Positions 1-5,517 of a DNA stretch of 7,805 nt are shown here, one piece after another. Both the position numbers and the translations under genes were made by a program. A model generated the notes under the pieces. It was not told the DNA's origin and searched no databases. It worked only from the letters and a program-made list of their open reading frames with translations. Location of the stretch: contig JADIYJ010000024.1 in the NCBI GenBank assembly GCA_016705325.1, forward strand, positions 1 through 7,805, written 5' to 3'. The first letter of the stretch is position 1, and every line of letters begins with the position of its first letter. The stretch is from Pseudomonadota bacterium (lineage in GTDB: Bacteria > Pseudomonadota > Gammaproteobacteria > Steroidobacterales > Steroidobacteraceae).

Positions 1-149
1 GCGCTGAAGCTGAAAACGCAGTTTCAGTGGAGACAAACTTGTACTCAAGTTATGTCGTAACTAAAACACCCTGGCGCGACGGCAGCACGCACCTGGTGAT
101 GTCGCCGCTGGAGTTCATGCAGCGGCTGGCCGCGCTGGTGCCACGGCCG
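1..149 (+). pseudogene. IS91-family transposase, C-terminal-region fragment
   Basis: This is a remnant of a Y2 rolling-circle transposase, probably cut by the left window edge. After base 63 the third frame reads KTPWRDGSTHLVMSPLEF followed by MQRLAALVPRP, the signature that follows the catalytic domain in IS91-family proteins. Bases 1-18 read ALKLKT in the first frame, which is the residue run normally just before PWRDG. The segment is therefore interrupted by about 45 inserted bases (roughly 19-62) that shift the frame and repeat the LKT-coding bases. After VPRP the usual RLHLIRFHGVLAP continuation is missing and the element's 3'-end repeat follows directly. No start codon, zinc finger or catalytic tyrosines are in view, so it cannot encode a working enzyme. 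Family identity rests on recalled motifs. Confidence 0.8.
40..66 (+). repeat. Short dispersed motif, copy A (inside IS91 fragment)
   Basis: About 27 bases starting TGTACTCAAGT recur at 6205-6231. Of 26 aligned positions 21 are identical, and all five differences are transitions, with this copy carrying the A/T version each time. It lies within the insert that interrupts the IS91 transposase fragment. The flanks of that insert, CTGAAAAC on the left (around 10-17) and CTAAAAC on the right (61-67), look like a decayed target duplication. It may be the residue of a small inserted element; the identity is unknown. Confidence 0.5.
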
Positions 150-283
150 GATATTGCATGTTCGGCCCTGTCATCGGCCCTCGGCCGGCCACCGTCGGCC
201 ACAAAGACACCGATCAGAGCCTCGACTGACGGGCCTGTCGGACTGATAGCCAAGGAAATAGGGCGTTTGAACGGCCTATCCTC
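108..283 (+). repeat. IS91-family element 3' end, copy R1
   Basis: This 176-base unit matches 1798-1973 (R2) closely, with only scattered substitutions and two compensating one-base indels. From about base 152 onward it also matches 5384-5517 (R3). The first 40 bases code the transposase motif QRLAALVPRP. The rest is non-coding and rich in GGCC blocks. All three copies end with a GAAC-containing stretch followed by a short GCCT..CCTC tail, and diverge immediately after. In IS91-family elements the replication origin (oriIS) lies at this end, so that role is inferred here. The copy ends 21 bases before the stop codon of the convergent hydrolase gene. Confidence 0.8.
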
Positions 284-304
284 TGCCCGTCGCCGGCCGG
301 GAGG

Positions 305-1348
305 TCAGCCGCGCGCCTGTTGCCGACGAGCCGCGAAGCCAATGCCTATGAGGCCGAAGGCCAGGAGCACGTAAGTAGTGGGTTCGGGCACCACGGCCGC
401 GTGGAACTGCCCTGCGAGAACCGCAGCGGCCGCGGTCGTCGGGTGGACATCGTCCCAGAAGAGCCAGGTGCTGGGGTCGCACTGGCCGTCCGCGAGATGT
501 TCGACGCATGCGTCTGTAGCGTTCGTGAATCCATAGGCGAGGGGGTCGGCGATGATCTGGTTGAAGAATGCGAAGGTGTCGAACTGGGCGATATCGACCG
601 ATGGCAGCGCGCTGTCGAGCGCGGTGAGACCCGCTCCGAGGTTGGAGTTGAATGCCACGCTCAGCGCCGTCAGCGACGGATCGCCGCCGCCCGAGGGCGT
701 CGCCCCCAGATCGGGCATGTTGGGCACGAGGAACTGCGTCGCGCCGCTGGCCGCGAGGGTCTGCACCGTGTACAGGATGTTGTTGACGCCATTGGCGATC
801 AGCGCGCTGGCATCGCCAGCTCCTCCGGCACCCCCGGCAGCGGTGCCTGGCAGCATGCCGGTCACGCTCCAGTAGTAAAGGTCATTCGGGAACAGCCAGA
901 CCGCGAACAGTGAGGACGCCGCGTCGAAAGTGCGGCCACCGGACAACTGGTCCGAAAAGGTCTGTAGCTGCCACGCGTTCCCGAGGTTGTTGTATTGCGC
1001 CTGCAACGCGGGCGGAATGTCCGGCCTGACCGAGAGGTAGTTGGAAGCGCCCGAAGTGGCGCCGCCAATCGAATAGTTGGTTCCGCCCACGAGCGACGCC
1101 TTGAAGTCGGTGTTGCCGGGGTTGAAGCTATTCCAAAGTTGCTGCACGGCAACTGGACCGTTGGAGAACTGGTTGTTGTAGTACGGCGGGGGTGGGAAGG
1201 TTCCTCCGCTCACGACGCCGCTGTTCCCGCTGTCCGACAGGCTGTCGCCGAAGACGAACAGGTCGCTGAGGCTCGACAGCGCTGCATTGGCTGCAATGGG
1301 ACTGCTCGATGAAACAACGAGCGCCAGAACACCCAGGATCCTTCTCAT
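305..1348 (-). CDS. SGNH/GDSL-family hydrolase with PEP-CTERM sorting signal
   Basis: A 347-residue secreted esterase or lipase-like enzyme. Residues 1-22 form a Sec signal peptide ending in AANA. The GDSL block FVFGDSLSDSGN places the nucleophile at Ser36. Block II has IGGATSG (Gly96), block III has PNDLYY (Asn155), and FWDDVHPT near the end supplies Asp299 and His302, so all four SGNH positions are present. The FSNGP and PDLGATP motifs resemble the plant-type/thermolabile-hemolysin GDSL branch. The last 29 residues are a PEP-CTERM tail: VPEPTT, a hydrophobic helix, then AARRQQARG. In this family exosortase cleaves there and hands the protein to the cell surface or exopolysaccharide. No exosortase gene is in the window. 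Start choice is supported by a strong Shine-Dalgarno. The substrate cannot be read from sequence. The gene is intact and sits alone between two direct copies of an IS91 3' end. Confidence 0.92.
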   Translation of the reverse strand: MRRILGVLALVVSSSSPIAANAALSSLSDLFVFGDSLSDSGNSGVVSGGTFPPPPYYNNQFSNGPVAVQQLWNSFNPGNTDFKASLVGGTNYSIGGATSGASNYLSVRPDIPPALQAQYNNLGNAWQLQTFSDQLSGGRTFDAASSLFAVWLFPNDLYYWSVTGMLPGTAAGGAGGAGDASALIANGVNNILYTVQTLAASGATQFLVPNMPDLGATPSGGGDPSLTALSVAFNSNLGAGLTALDSALPSVDIAQFDTFAFFNQIIADPLAYGFTNATDACVEHLADGQCDPSTWLFWDDVHPTTAAAAVLAGQFHAAVVPEPTTYVLLAFGLIGIGFAARRQQARG

Positions 1349-1356
1349 GGCACGAA

Positions 1357-1362
1357 CTCCTT
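1357..1362 (-). promoter_or_regulatory. Ribosome binding site of the GDSL hydrolase gene
   Basis: On the minus strand AAGGAG lies 8 bases before the ATG at 1348. It is a near-perfect Shine-Dalgarno and fixes the start of the hydrolase. No convincing -35/-10 or sigma-54 promoter was found upstream. Confidence 0.8.
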
Positions 1363-1439
1363 AAGGAACGGACAAACAGGCCGGTACGCTAGCGCTTCGA
1401 CGTGCGTCGCCAATGATCCCGATCAACGCTTGCCGCGCC

Positions 1440-1460
1440 CCCCCCCTTAAACAGGGGGGG
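1440..1460. other. C-run/G-run inverted repeat (hairpin)
   Basis: Seven C (the end of a run of nine beginning at 1438) and seven G enclose the loop TTAAACA, giving a 7-bp all-GC stem. There is no U-tract after it in either direction, so it is not a standard intrinsic terminator. It sits about 90 bases upstream of the hydrolase start and could affect transcription, or be the end of a decayed element. Confidence 0.55.
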
Positions 1461-1797
1461 TGGTTGGTTGCGCCCACGGCGACCGGTGGAGCGGCACGCG
1501 GCTTCCATTGTCATCTCGCGAACTTCGCACTTCGACGCGAACGGGCAGTAACAGTGGTCCGGCCTCACTGCCGCGAGCCGCCCCGCGACACGGCCTGGCT
1601 TAGCGCAACTGGCTTCGGCTCGGTCCGCGCTGCGGCGATGAATGGTCGCACTCGCCTCGGCGACTCACGGTGCAAACGAGCGTTGATCCAACTGTGACTT
1701 CCATGCGCTGGCGCCAGCGCGCGCTGATCTTTGCCCAGCGCCTGTGGCAGCCGACGAGTGCCTGCATGGCCTGCATGCCGGGAGGTCGGCTCAAGAT

Positions 1798-1973
1798 CTG
1801 GAGCTTGCTGCAACGGCTGGCCGCGCTGGTGCCACGGCCGAATGTGCATGTTCGGCCCTGTCATCGGCCCTCGGCCGGCCACCGTCGGCCACAAAGACAC
1901 CGATCAAAGCCTCGACTGACGGGCCTGTCGGACTGGTAGCCAAGGAAAGAGGGCGTTTGAACCGCCTAGCCTC
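1798..1973 (+). repeat. IS91-family element 3' end, copy R2, with transposase scrap
   Basis: This direct copy of R1 has the same length and orientation. The third-base-different reading LLQRLAALVPRP preserves the transposase scrap, and the same abrupt joint follows VPRP. Upstream of 1798 the two copies share nothing obvious: R1 continues into SPLEF/PWRDG while R2 does not. R2 therefore keeps less of the transposase. It ends at the same CCTC boundary as R1 and R3, with unrelated sequence from 1974 onward. Confidence 0.8.
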
Positions 1974-2133
1974 CACCGCCAACGACACGACGGCCACCTT
2001 CGGCAACCAGGCGCTGCATGCGCTGAAGTTCGCGCAGCTTGTGCTGGCCTGCGCGATGAAGCTGGGCAGCGACTGGGCGCGACGCGCGTTGCGCGGGGCG
2101 TGGGCGCGGGCCTCCGTGTCGAAACGGCCATAG
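1974..2133 (+). other. Unidentified coding-like remnant abutting R2
   Basis: Directly after the 3' end of R2 one plus-strand frame stays open for about 53 codons to a TAG at 2131-2133. It reads with normal protein composition and includes NQALHALKFAQLVLACAMK, a plausible amphipathic helix. It has no start of its own because the frame runs in from the repeat. That pattern fits the 3' end of a host gene whose front was lost at the element boundary, but I do not recognise the family, and in GC-rich DNA a frame this long can arise by chance. Confidence 0.3.
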
Positions 2134-2147
2134 CCGGGCTGTGTTCG

Positions 2148-2167
2148 GGACCGGACGCGTTCGGACC
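2148..2167. promoter_or_regulatory. Imperfect palindrome upstream of the DedA-like gene
   Basis: GGACCG and CGGACC flank a central ACGCGT, giving an inverted repeat with 8 of 10 base pairs matched, centred about 100 bases before the ATG at 2260. It could be an operator or part of the 5' leader. No regulator is nearby and no promoter boxes could be assigned with confidence. Confidence 0.3.
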
Positions 2168-2259
2168 GCGTATCCTCCCCGTTTCGCACGCCGGCCCGAG
2201 GCGTGCCAAACGGAGCACCCCCGCTCGTCGGAACGAGGTCCCCAGACAGAGCGTCGCCG

Positions 2260-2913
2260 ATGCGAAGAGACTACGCAAAGATCATCGGACTTCTCCTGCT
2301 GGCCTTCGCGTTCGCGAACCTCCTCGTCTTTTCGTTTGCCTTCCAGGGGGCGTACGCGGACTTCATCGAAGCTCTTCAGTCGAGGCTCCGCGGAGGGGGG
2401 CCAGCGGCGCCGCTCATCTACATCGGCCTCGCGGCACTTGCGGTCATGCTCTCGCCGTTCAGCGTCGTGCCGTTCAGCATCATCGCCATCAGCCTCTGGT
2501 GCAAGGCGCTGACTCTGCTATACGTGATGATCGGTTCGCTGCTTGGGGCGAGCATCGCGTTTGCCATCGGGGCGCAGGCCATCCATCGGCTGCTGACGTT
2601 CCTCGTCCCGGCCGAACTGATCAGGCGCTACACGGAAATCATCAACGAGAAGTCGTCCTTCCTGCTCGTCACGCTGTTCTTCCTGGCCATGCCGGCCGAG
2701 GTTCCCGCGTATGTGCTGGGGGCGGGGCGCTACTCGTACTGGAAGTTCATCCTGGCGGCGACGATCGCCTACCTGCCCTTCGAACTGCTGGCCATCTATG
2801 CGGGCGATGCGTTTCTGCACCGGGACGTCGTCGTCCTCGGGACCCTGATGGCGCTGTTTTCGACCCTGTTCTGCATCGCCTTGTTCAGCCTTCATCGCAG
2901 GATCGGGCGCTGA
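2260..2913 (+). CDS. DedA/TVP38-TMEM64 (VTT domain) inner-membrane protein
   Basis: The protein has 217 residues. Its layout is a first helix at 8-29, a periplasmic or re-entrant stretch, hydrophobic segments at about 52-80 and 84-104, then helices near 133-156, 163-182 and 190-211. The core PFSVVPFSIIAISLW followed by GSLLGASIAFAIGA matches the VTT/SNARE-associated fold, where a proline-rich re-entrant loop precedes a Gly-rich helix. Family members act in envelope maintenance, and several DedA proteins are implicated in undecaprenyl-phosphate or phospholipid recycling. The exact substrate here is not readable. I start at MRRDYAKI; an upstream in-frame ATG at 2203 would add 19 polar residues of poor quality before the first helix. 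Neither start has a good Shine-Dalgarno. The gene converges with the MlaC-like gene across a 41-base gap. Confidence 0.82.
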   Translation: MRRDYAKIIGLLLLAFAFANLLVFSFAFQGAYADFIEALQSRLRGGGPAAPLIYIGLAALAVMLSPFSVVPFSIIAISLWCKALTLLYVMIGSLLGASIAFAIGAQAIHRLLTFLVPAELIRRYTEIINEKSSFLLVTLFFLAMPAEVPAYVLGAGRYSYWKFILAATIAYLPFELLAIYAGDAFLHRDVVVLGTLMALFSTLFCIALFSLHRRIGR

Positions 2914-2954
2914 ACCGAAGGCCTGCTCGGCCGTTGGAATGGACTGGTGGGCTC

Positions 2955-3605
2955 TCAGTGTCCGACGGCTGCGGCCCTGTTCCTTTCGGCCAGCTTGGCG
3001 ATCAGTCCGTCGATGCCGCTCGCGCTGATCTCCTGCGCAAAGCTGCTGCGGTAGTTGTCGACCATCCACAGGCCGAGCACGTTGATGTCGTAGATCTTCC
3101 AGGTCCCGGTCGTCCTCTCGAGCCGGTAGTCGAGTTCGACCGGCGCCCCCTTGCCCACGACCTCGGAGCGCACGACCACCTCCTCGCCGCCGGGCTCGGT
3201 CCGCATCGGCTTGAGCTGCACGGTCTGGTCCTTGACCTGCGTCAGCGCGCCCGCATAGCTGCGGATCAGGAGCATCTTGAACTCCGCCTCGAGCCGCTGC
3301 TGTTGCTCGGCTGTCGCCTGACGCCAATGGCGCCCGAGCGCCGAGGCGGTCATGCGCCGGAAGTTGACGTTGGGCATCACCAATTCATCGACCAGGAGGA
3401 GGACCTTGCGCAGGTCGCCTTCCTGGATGGCTGGGTCAGCCCTGACCGCGTCGAGCACGCCGTTGGACATGCGCAGGATCAACGCATCGGGAGCTTCCTC
3501 GGCGCGGGCGCCGATGGCCTGCAGTGCACCGGTGCAGATGCAGAGCTTGGCAAGTGTCCGTCGGGTCAGCATGCGAGGGGGTGTGGTTCGGTGCGCAGTC
3601 CGCAT
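2955..3605 (-). CDS. mlaC: MlaC/Ttg2D-family periplasmic phospholipid-binding protein
   Basis: The protein has 216 residues from the ATG at 3605; starting at Met12 (3572) gives 205. Neither start has a clear Shine-Dalgarno. The leader LTRRTLAKLCICTGALQAIGARA has paired arginines (15-16) and a likely cleavage after residue 35. The twin-Arg context resembles a Tat signal only weakly. The mature part covers the MlaC domain: FRRMTASALGRHWRQAT at 82-98, FKMLLIRSYAGAL at 109-121, and TWKIYDINVLG, VDNYRSSF and GIDGLIAKL at 168-205. MlaC shuttles phospholipids between the outer-membrane Mla complex and the inner-membrane MlaFEDB transporter. No mlaFEDB genes are present, so this is an orphan paralogue. 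It lies 40 bases downstream of the DUF3047 gene on the same strand, probably in one transcript. The gene symbol denotes family, not proven orthology. Confidence 0.85.
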   Translation of the reverse strand: MRTAHRTTPPRMLTRRTLAKLCICTGALQAIGARAEEAPDALILRMSNGVLDAVRADPAIQEGDLRKVLLLVDELVMPNVNFRRMTASALGRHWRQATAEQQQRLEAEFKMLLIRSYAGALTQVKDQTVQLKPMRTEPGGEEVVVRSEVVGKGAPVELDYRLERTTGTWKIYDINVLGLWMVDNYRSSFAQEISASGIDGLIAKLAERNRAAAVGH

Positions 3606-3645
3606 CTGGCGGCCATTCGTCAGGGTTGCAACAGCGCCGCTTCTT

Positions 3646-4467
3646 TCAACTGAAGTCGATGTCGGCGTACCACGTCTCCAGAGGGGTCTTGAGATCGTCG
3701 CTGTCCGTCATGACGCCGACGTTGCGGACGCGTCCCGGTTCGCCGCCGAAGATACGCCGATAGTCCTGCGCAACGTTGCGCCGGTGGCTCAGCCAGCGCC
3801 GCGCGTCACGCTCTCCGCTCGCGACGACGAGGTAGCGGATGCGATCGCTGCGGGGACTCCTGAACACGCTTTCTGGCGGCGCCTTGCCGTCCCAGACGTA
3901 TACCAGGGTCGCGAAGGGCATGGCCTGTCCGGTCATCCCCTCCACCATGTCGCGGAACATCTGATCGCGAAGCGGCAGGCGCGAGAAGTCTCCGTCGAAC
4001 GCCACCATCATGCGCGCCGGCGAGTCGTCGAGCTCATCCGCGGCCACGGTCGCATTCACGTCGACTCGGTCGACCCGCCACGTCCAGTCGAGCCAGGGCG
4101 TGGCCAGAGGATCGACGTCGACGTCGCAGCGCAGGCCGGATGCACCGCCGTCGGACACCGCCTGCAATACCCTGCGATCGTCGCGCTGCACCACCGCATA
4201 GCTGGTGCGCGGCAGATCGCGCCGCACGACTTGTTCGTGCCAGCCGTCGGGCAGTTCGCCCAACCTGCGCGAAGTCGAGAACGGGACGACGCGGCCGGCG
4301 GCGGGCGCCGGTACGCGCACCGGAGCGGTGGTGCACGCCACCAGCCCGAACAGCGCCGCGGCGCCGAGGCAGACCCGGCGCCGCTGTTGTGCGATTGATC
4401 CACGATCCGACGCTTCTGCGCCGGGCCTGGACTGCCATCGAAACTGAAGGTTGGGTTGCGTGCGCAT
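3646..4467 (-). CDS. DUF3047-domain lipoprotein
   Basis: The protein has 273 residues and unknown biochemical function. A polar N-terminal stretch leads to QQRRRVCLGAAALFGLVAC, where LVAC is a lipobox with the lipidated Cys at 45; the triple arginine and long n-region could suit Tat export. The DUF3047 domain spans about 60-273. Its recognisable pieces are WLDWTWRVD (125-133), DDSPARMMVAFDGD (147-160), ATLVYVWDG (186-194), RIRYLVVASG (209-218), RRNVAQDYRRIFG (229-241) and VMTDSDDLKTPLETWYADIDF (252-272, read as adjoining segments). The start is the ATG at 4467; no later in-frame start precedes the lipobox. The gene probably leads a two-gene unit with the MlaC-like gene, and it is divergent from the truncated deaminase gene across 45 bases that must hold both promoters. 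It may contribute to envelope lipid handling, by association only. Confidence 0.85.
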   Translation of the reverse strand: MRTQPNLQFRWQSRPGAEASDRGSIAQQRRRVCLGAAALFGLVACTTAPVRVPAPAAGRVVPFSTSRRLGELPDGWHEQVVRRDLPRTSYAVVQRDDRRVLQAVSDGGASGLRCDVDVDPLATPWLDWTWRVDRVDVNATVAADELDDSPARMMVAFDGDFSRLPLRDQMFRDMVEGMTGQAMPFATLVYVWDGKAPPESVFRSPRSDRIRYLVVASGERDARRWLSHRRNVAQDYRRIFGGEPGRVRNVGVMTDSDDLKTPLETWYADIDFS

Positions 4468-4512
4468 GCAGGCGGCGTGAACAGACGGCACCGCCTTGTC
4501 GAGCAGTGACAG

Positions 4513-4806
4513 GTGCGGAGGATAACCGCCGCCGCACGGCCCCGTTGTCGCCGCGCGCTGCTGCCTGCGTTGCCGTGGCCGGCCGGCGCATCGCGGGCCG
4601 ACACGCCGCTGCAGCAGGCCACGCGTCGCGTCGACGGGATGCGCGCCGGCGACCAACCCTATGGCGCGGTGGTACTGCGAGGCGACGTGGTCGTCAGTGC
4701 GGCGCCGAGCCGGGTCGTCACGAGCGTCGACCCGACGGCGCATGCCGAGATGGAGGCGATCCGCGACGCCGCACGGCGGCTGCGGCCTGGCGATGGAGCG
4801 CCGCTC
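4513..4806 (+). pseudogene. Nucleoside/cytidine deaminase-like gene, 3' half lost
   Basis: From a GTG at 4513 (the first in-frame start after a TGA at 4507) the frame encodes a leader ALLPALPWPAGASRA typical of an exported protein, then GDQPYGAVVLRGDVVVSAAPSRVVT and DPTAHAEMEAIRDAARRL. The HAE motif (His77, Glu79) is the zinc and catalytic half-site of the cytidine deaminase-like superfamily. The second half-site, PCxxC, is absent because homology stops near codon 96, where an IS91-family transposase sequence begins. The frame runs on into the transposase and stops at 4900-4902, giving a 129-codon chimera. Without the Cys pair it cannot bind catalytic zinc normally, so it is almost certainly inactive. 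The leader is an interpretation; cytoplasmic relatives lack one. Confidence 0.75.
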
Positions 4807-5364
4807 CACTACGAGTGTCACCGCCCCGCGCAGACCACGCTGTACCGCCCGGTGCAGCAGCATGCTGAGACCTTCTTCGCCGAGGCCGAAGCCACCGCCT
4901 GAGCCGAGCTGCCGCAGTTCGTCGAAGACGAGTTCGACGCCTTGCTCGAATGCGGCATTCTTGCGCACGGCTTCTTGAGGCTGCGCTGTGGTGACTGCGG
5001 GCACGACAAGCTGGTGGCCTTCTACTGCATGCGGCGCGGCCTTTGCCCGTCATGCGGGGCACGCGCATGGCGCAGACCGCCGCGCATCGAGAAGATCCTC
5101 ACGCACCCGGGTCTGCAGGCCGACTGTGGACGCAGGAGCGCGCCTGCGCGCGGTCCTGCGCCTCAGGAGGGGCTCGCGCTTGCAAGCGCGAGTGCGGTCT
5201 GCAAGACCGTGCGCCGCCGCATGCGCCTGCCCGTGGGTCGCAGCTGCACGCGGCCTGACCATCCCGATTCATCATCGTTCAAGCGGCCCGGCGCCCAGCG
5301 CAGCGGGATCGCCCGTGCCGGTGCTTATCTGGACCGCGGCAGCGCAGCCGGATGGAGCGGCTAA
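4807..5364 (+). pseudogene. IS91-family transposase, internally deleted
   Basis: It begins HYECHRPAQTTLYRPVQQHA, the N-terminus of this family, with CTC where the initiator ATG would be expected. An in-frame TGA at 4900-4902 interrupts it. It continues AELPQFVEDEFDALLECG, then the zinc-binding part with CGDCGHDKLVAFYC and CPSCGAR. About base 5060 one base is missing, because the expected RMAQTAAH is read in the next frame. At about 5087 the sequence jumps to IEKILTHPGLQA and an APARG-like tail, which are the last residues of the family. The whole Y2 catalytic domain is therefore gone, roughly 300 residues by family comparison. The missing base and the deletion joint compensate, so one frame stays open from 4903 to 5364. 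It cannot transpose by itself. Confidence 0.85.
5173..5209. other. Tandem hairpins in the IS91 tail
   Basis: A perfect 20-base palindrome (CTCGCGCTTG and its complement, 5173-5192) is followed two bases later by a second hairpin with stem CGGTCT/AGACCG and a three-base loop (5195-5209). No T-run follows. They lie between the C-terminal codons of the transposase and the R3 end. Hairpins near this end could belong to rolling-circle origin function or to transcription termination; the sequence does not decide. Confidence 0.6.
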
Positions 5365-5383
5365 GCCCGTGATCCAGCCCTCT

Positions 5384-5517
5384 GATGTGCATGTTCGGCC
5401 CTGTCATCGGCACTCGGACGGCCACTGTCGACCACGAAGACACCGATCGGAGCTTCGGCTGGCGGGCCTGTCGGACTCGTAGCCAAGAAAGAAAGTGCGC
5501 TTGAACGGCCTATCCTC
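5384..5517 (+). repeat. IS91-family element 3' end, copy R3
   Basis: The third and most diverged copy of the 3'-end sequence starts at GATGTGCATGTTCGG and ends ...GGCCTATCCTC. Unlike R1 and R2 it is not preceded by the VPRP codons. Its right boundary is precise: from 5518 the minus strand is recognisable paaG-like coding sequence, so base 5517 or 5518 is the element/host junction. It has the same orientation as R1 and R2. Confidence 0.8.

Larger units (their letters stand above)
1349..1797. other. Intergenic stretch without a recognisable gene
   Basis: About 450 bases lie between the hydrolase start and repeat R2. Both strands were read in all frames. The short open frames, for example 1413-1697 on plus and 1600-1794 on minus, show no family motif and no ribosome binding site. 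The stretch must hold the hydrolase promoter. It also holds the C-run/G-run hairpin at 1440-1460. It may contain degraded mobile DNA, but nothing can be named. Confidence 0.6.

Noticed and set aside
320..913. Plus-strand open frame antisense to the hydrolase
   Set aside because: The minus strand has all catalytic blocks, a signal peptide, a PEP-CTERM tail and a good ribosome binding site. The plus frame has no recognisable content.
1381..1440. Sigma-54-type promoter for the PEP-CTERM gene
   Set aside because: A TTGGC..GAAGC stretch was seen on the minus strand, but the spacing does not give the GG-N10-GC pattern.
2914..2954. Bidirectional terminator between the DedA-like and MlaC-like genes
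   Set aside because: Only a 4-bp GGCC/GGCC stem is present and no T-run, too weak to call.
2100..3653. Long plus-strand open frame of about 517 codons
   Set aside because: It overlaps the DedA-like gene in another frame and runs antisense to the MlaC-like gene. Its translation is low-complexity Arg/Pro/His-rich with no family motif, a usual shadow in GC-rich DNA.
3352..4398. Plus-strand open frame of about 348 codons
   Set aside because: It is antisense to the MlaC-like and DUF3047 genes, which carry clear domain motifs and export signals. This frame has none.
4468..5004. N-terminal extension of the DUF3047 protein back to 5004
   Set aside because: The extra residues are antisense to the deaminase and IS91 remnants. 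The lipobox makes sense only with a start close to it, the ATG at 4467.
152..5517. R1/R2/R3 as a CRISPR array or tandem repeat array
   Set aside because: Only three copies exist, more than 1.5 kb apart, about 130-176 bases long, with unrelated gene-containing DNA between them.
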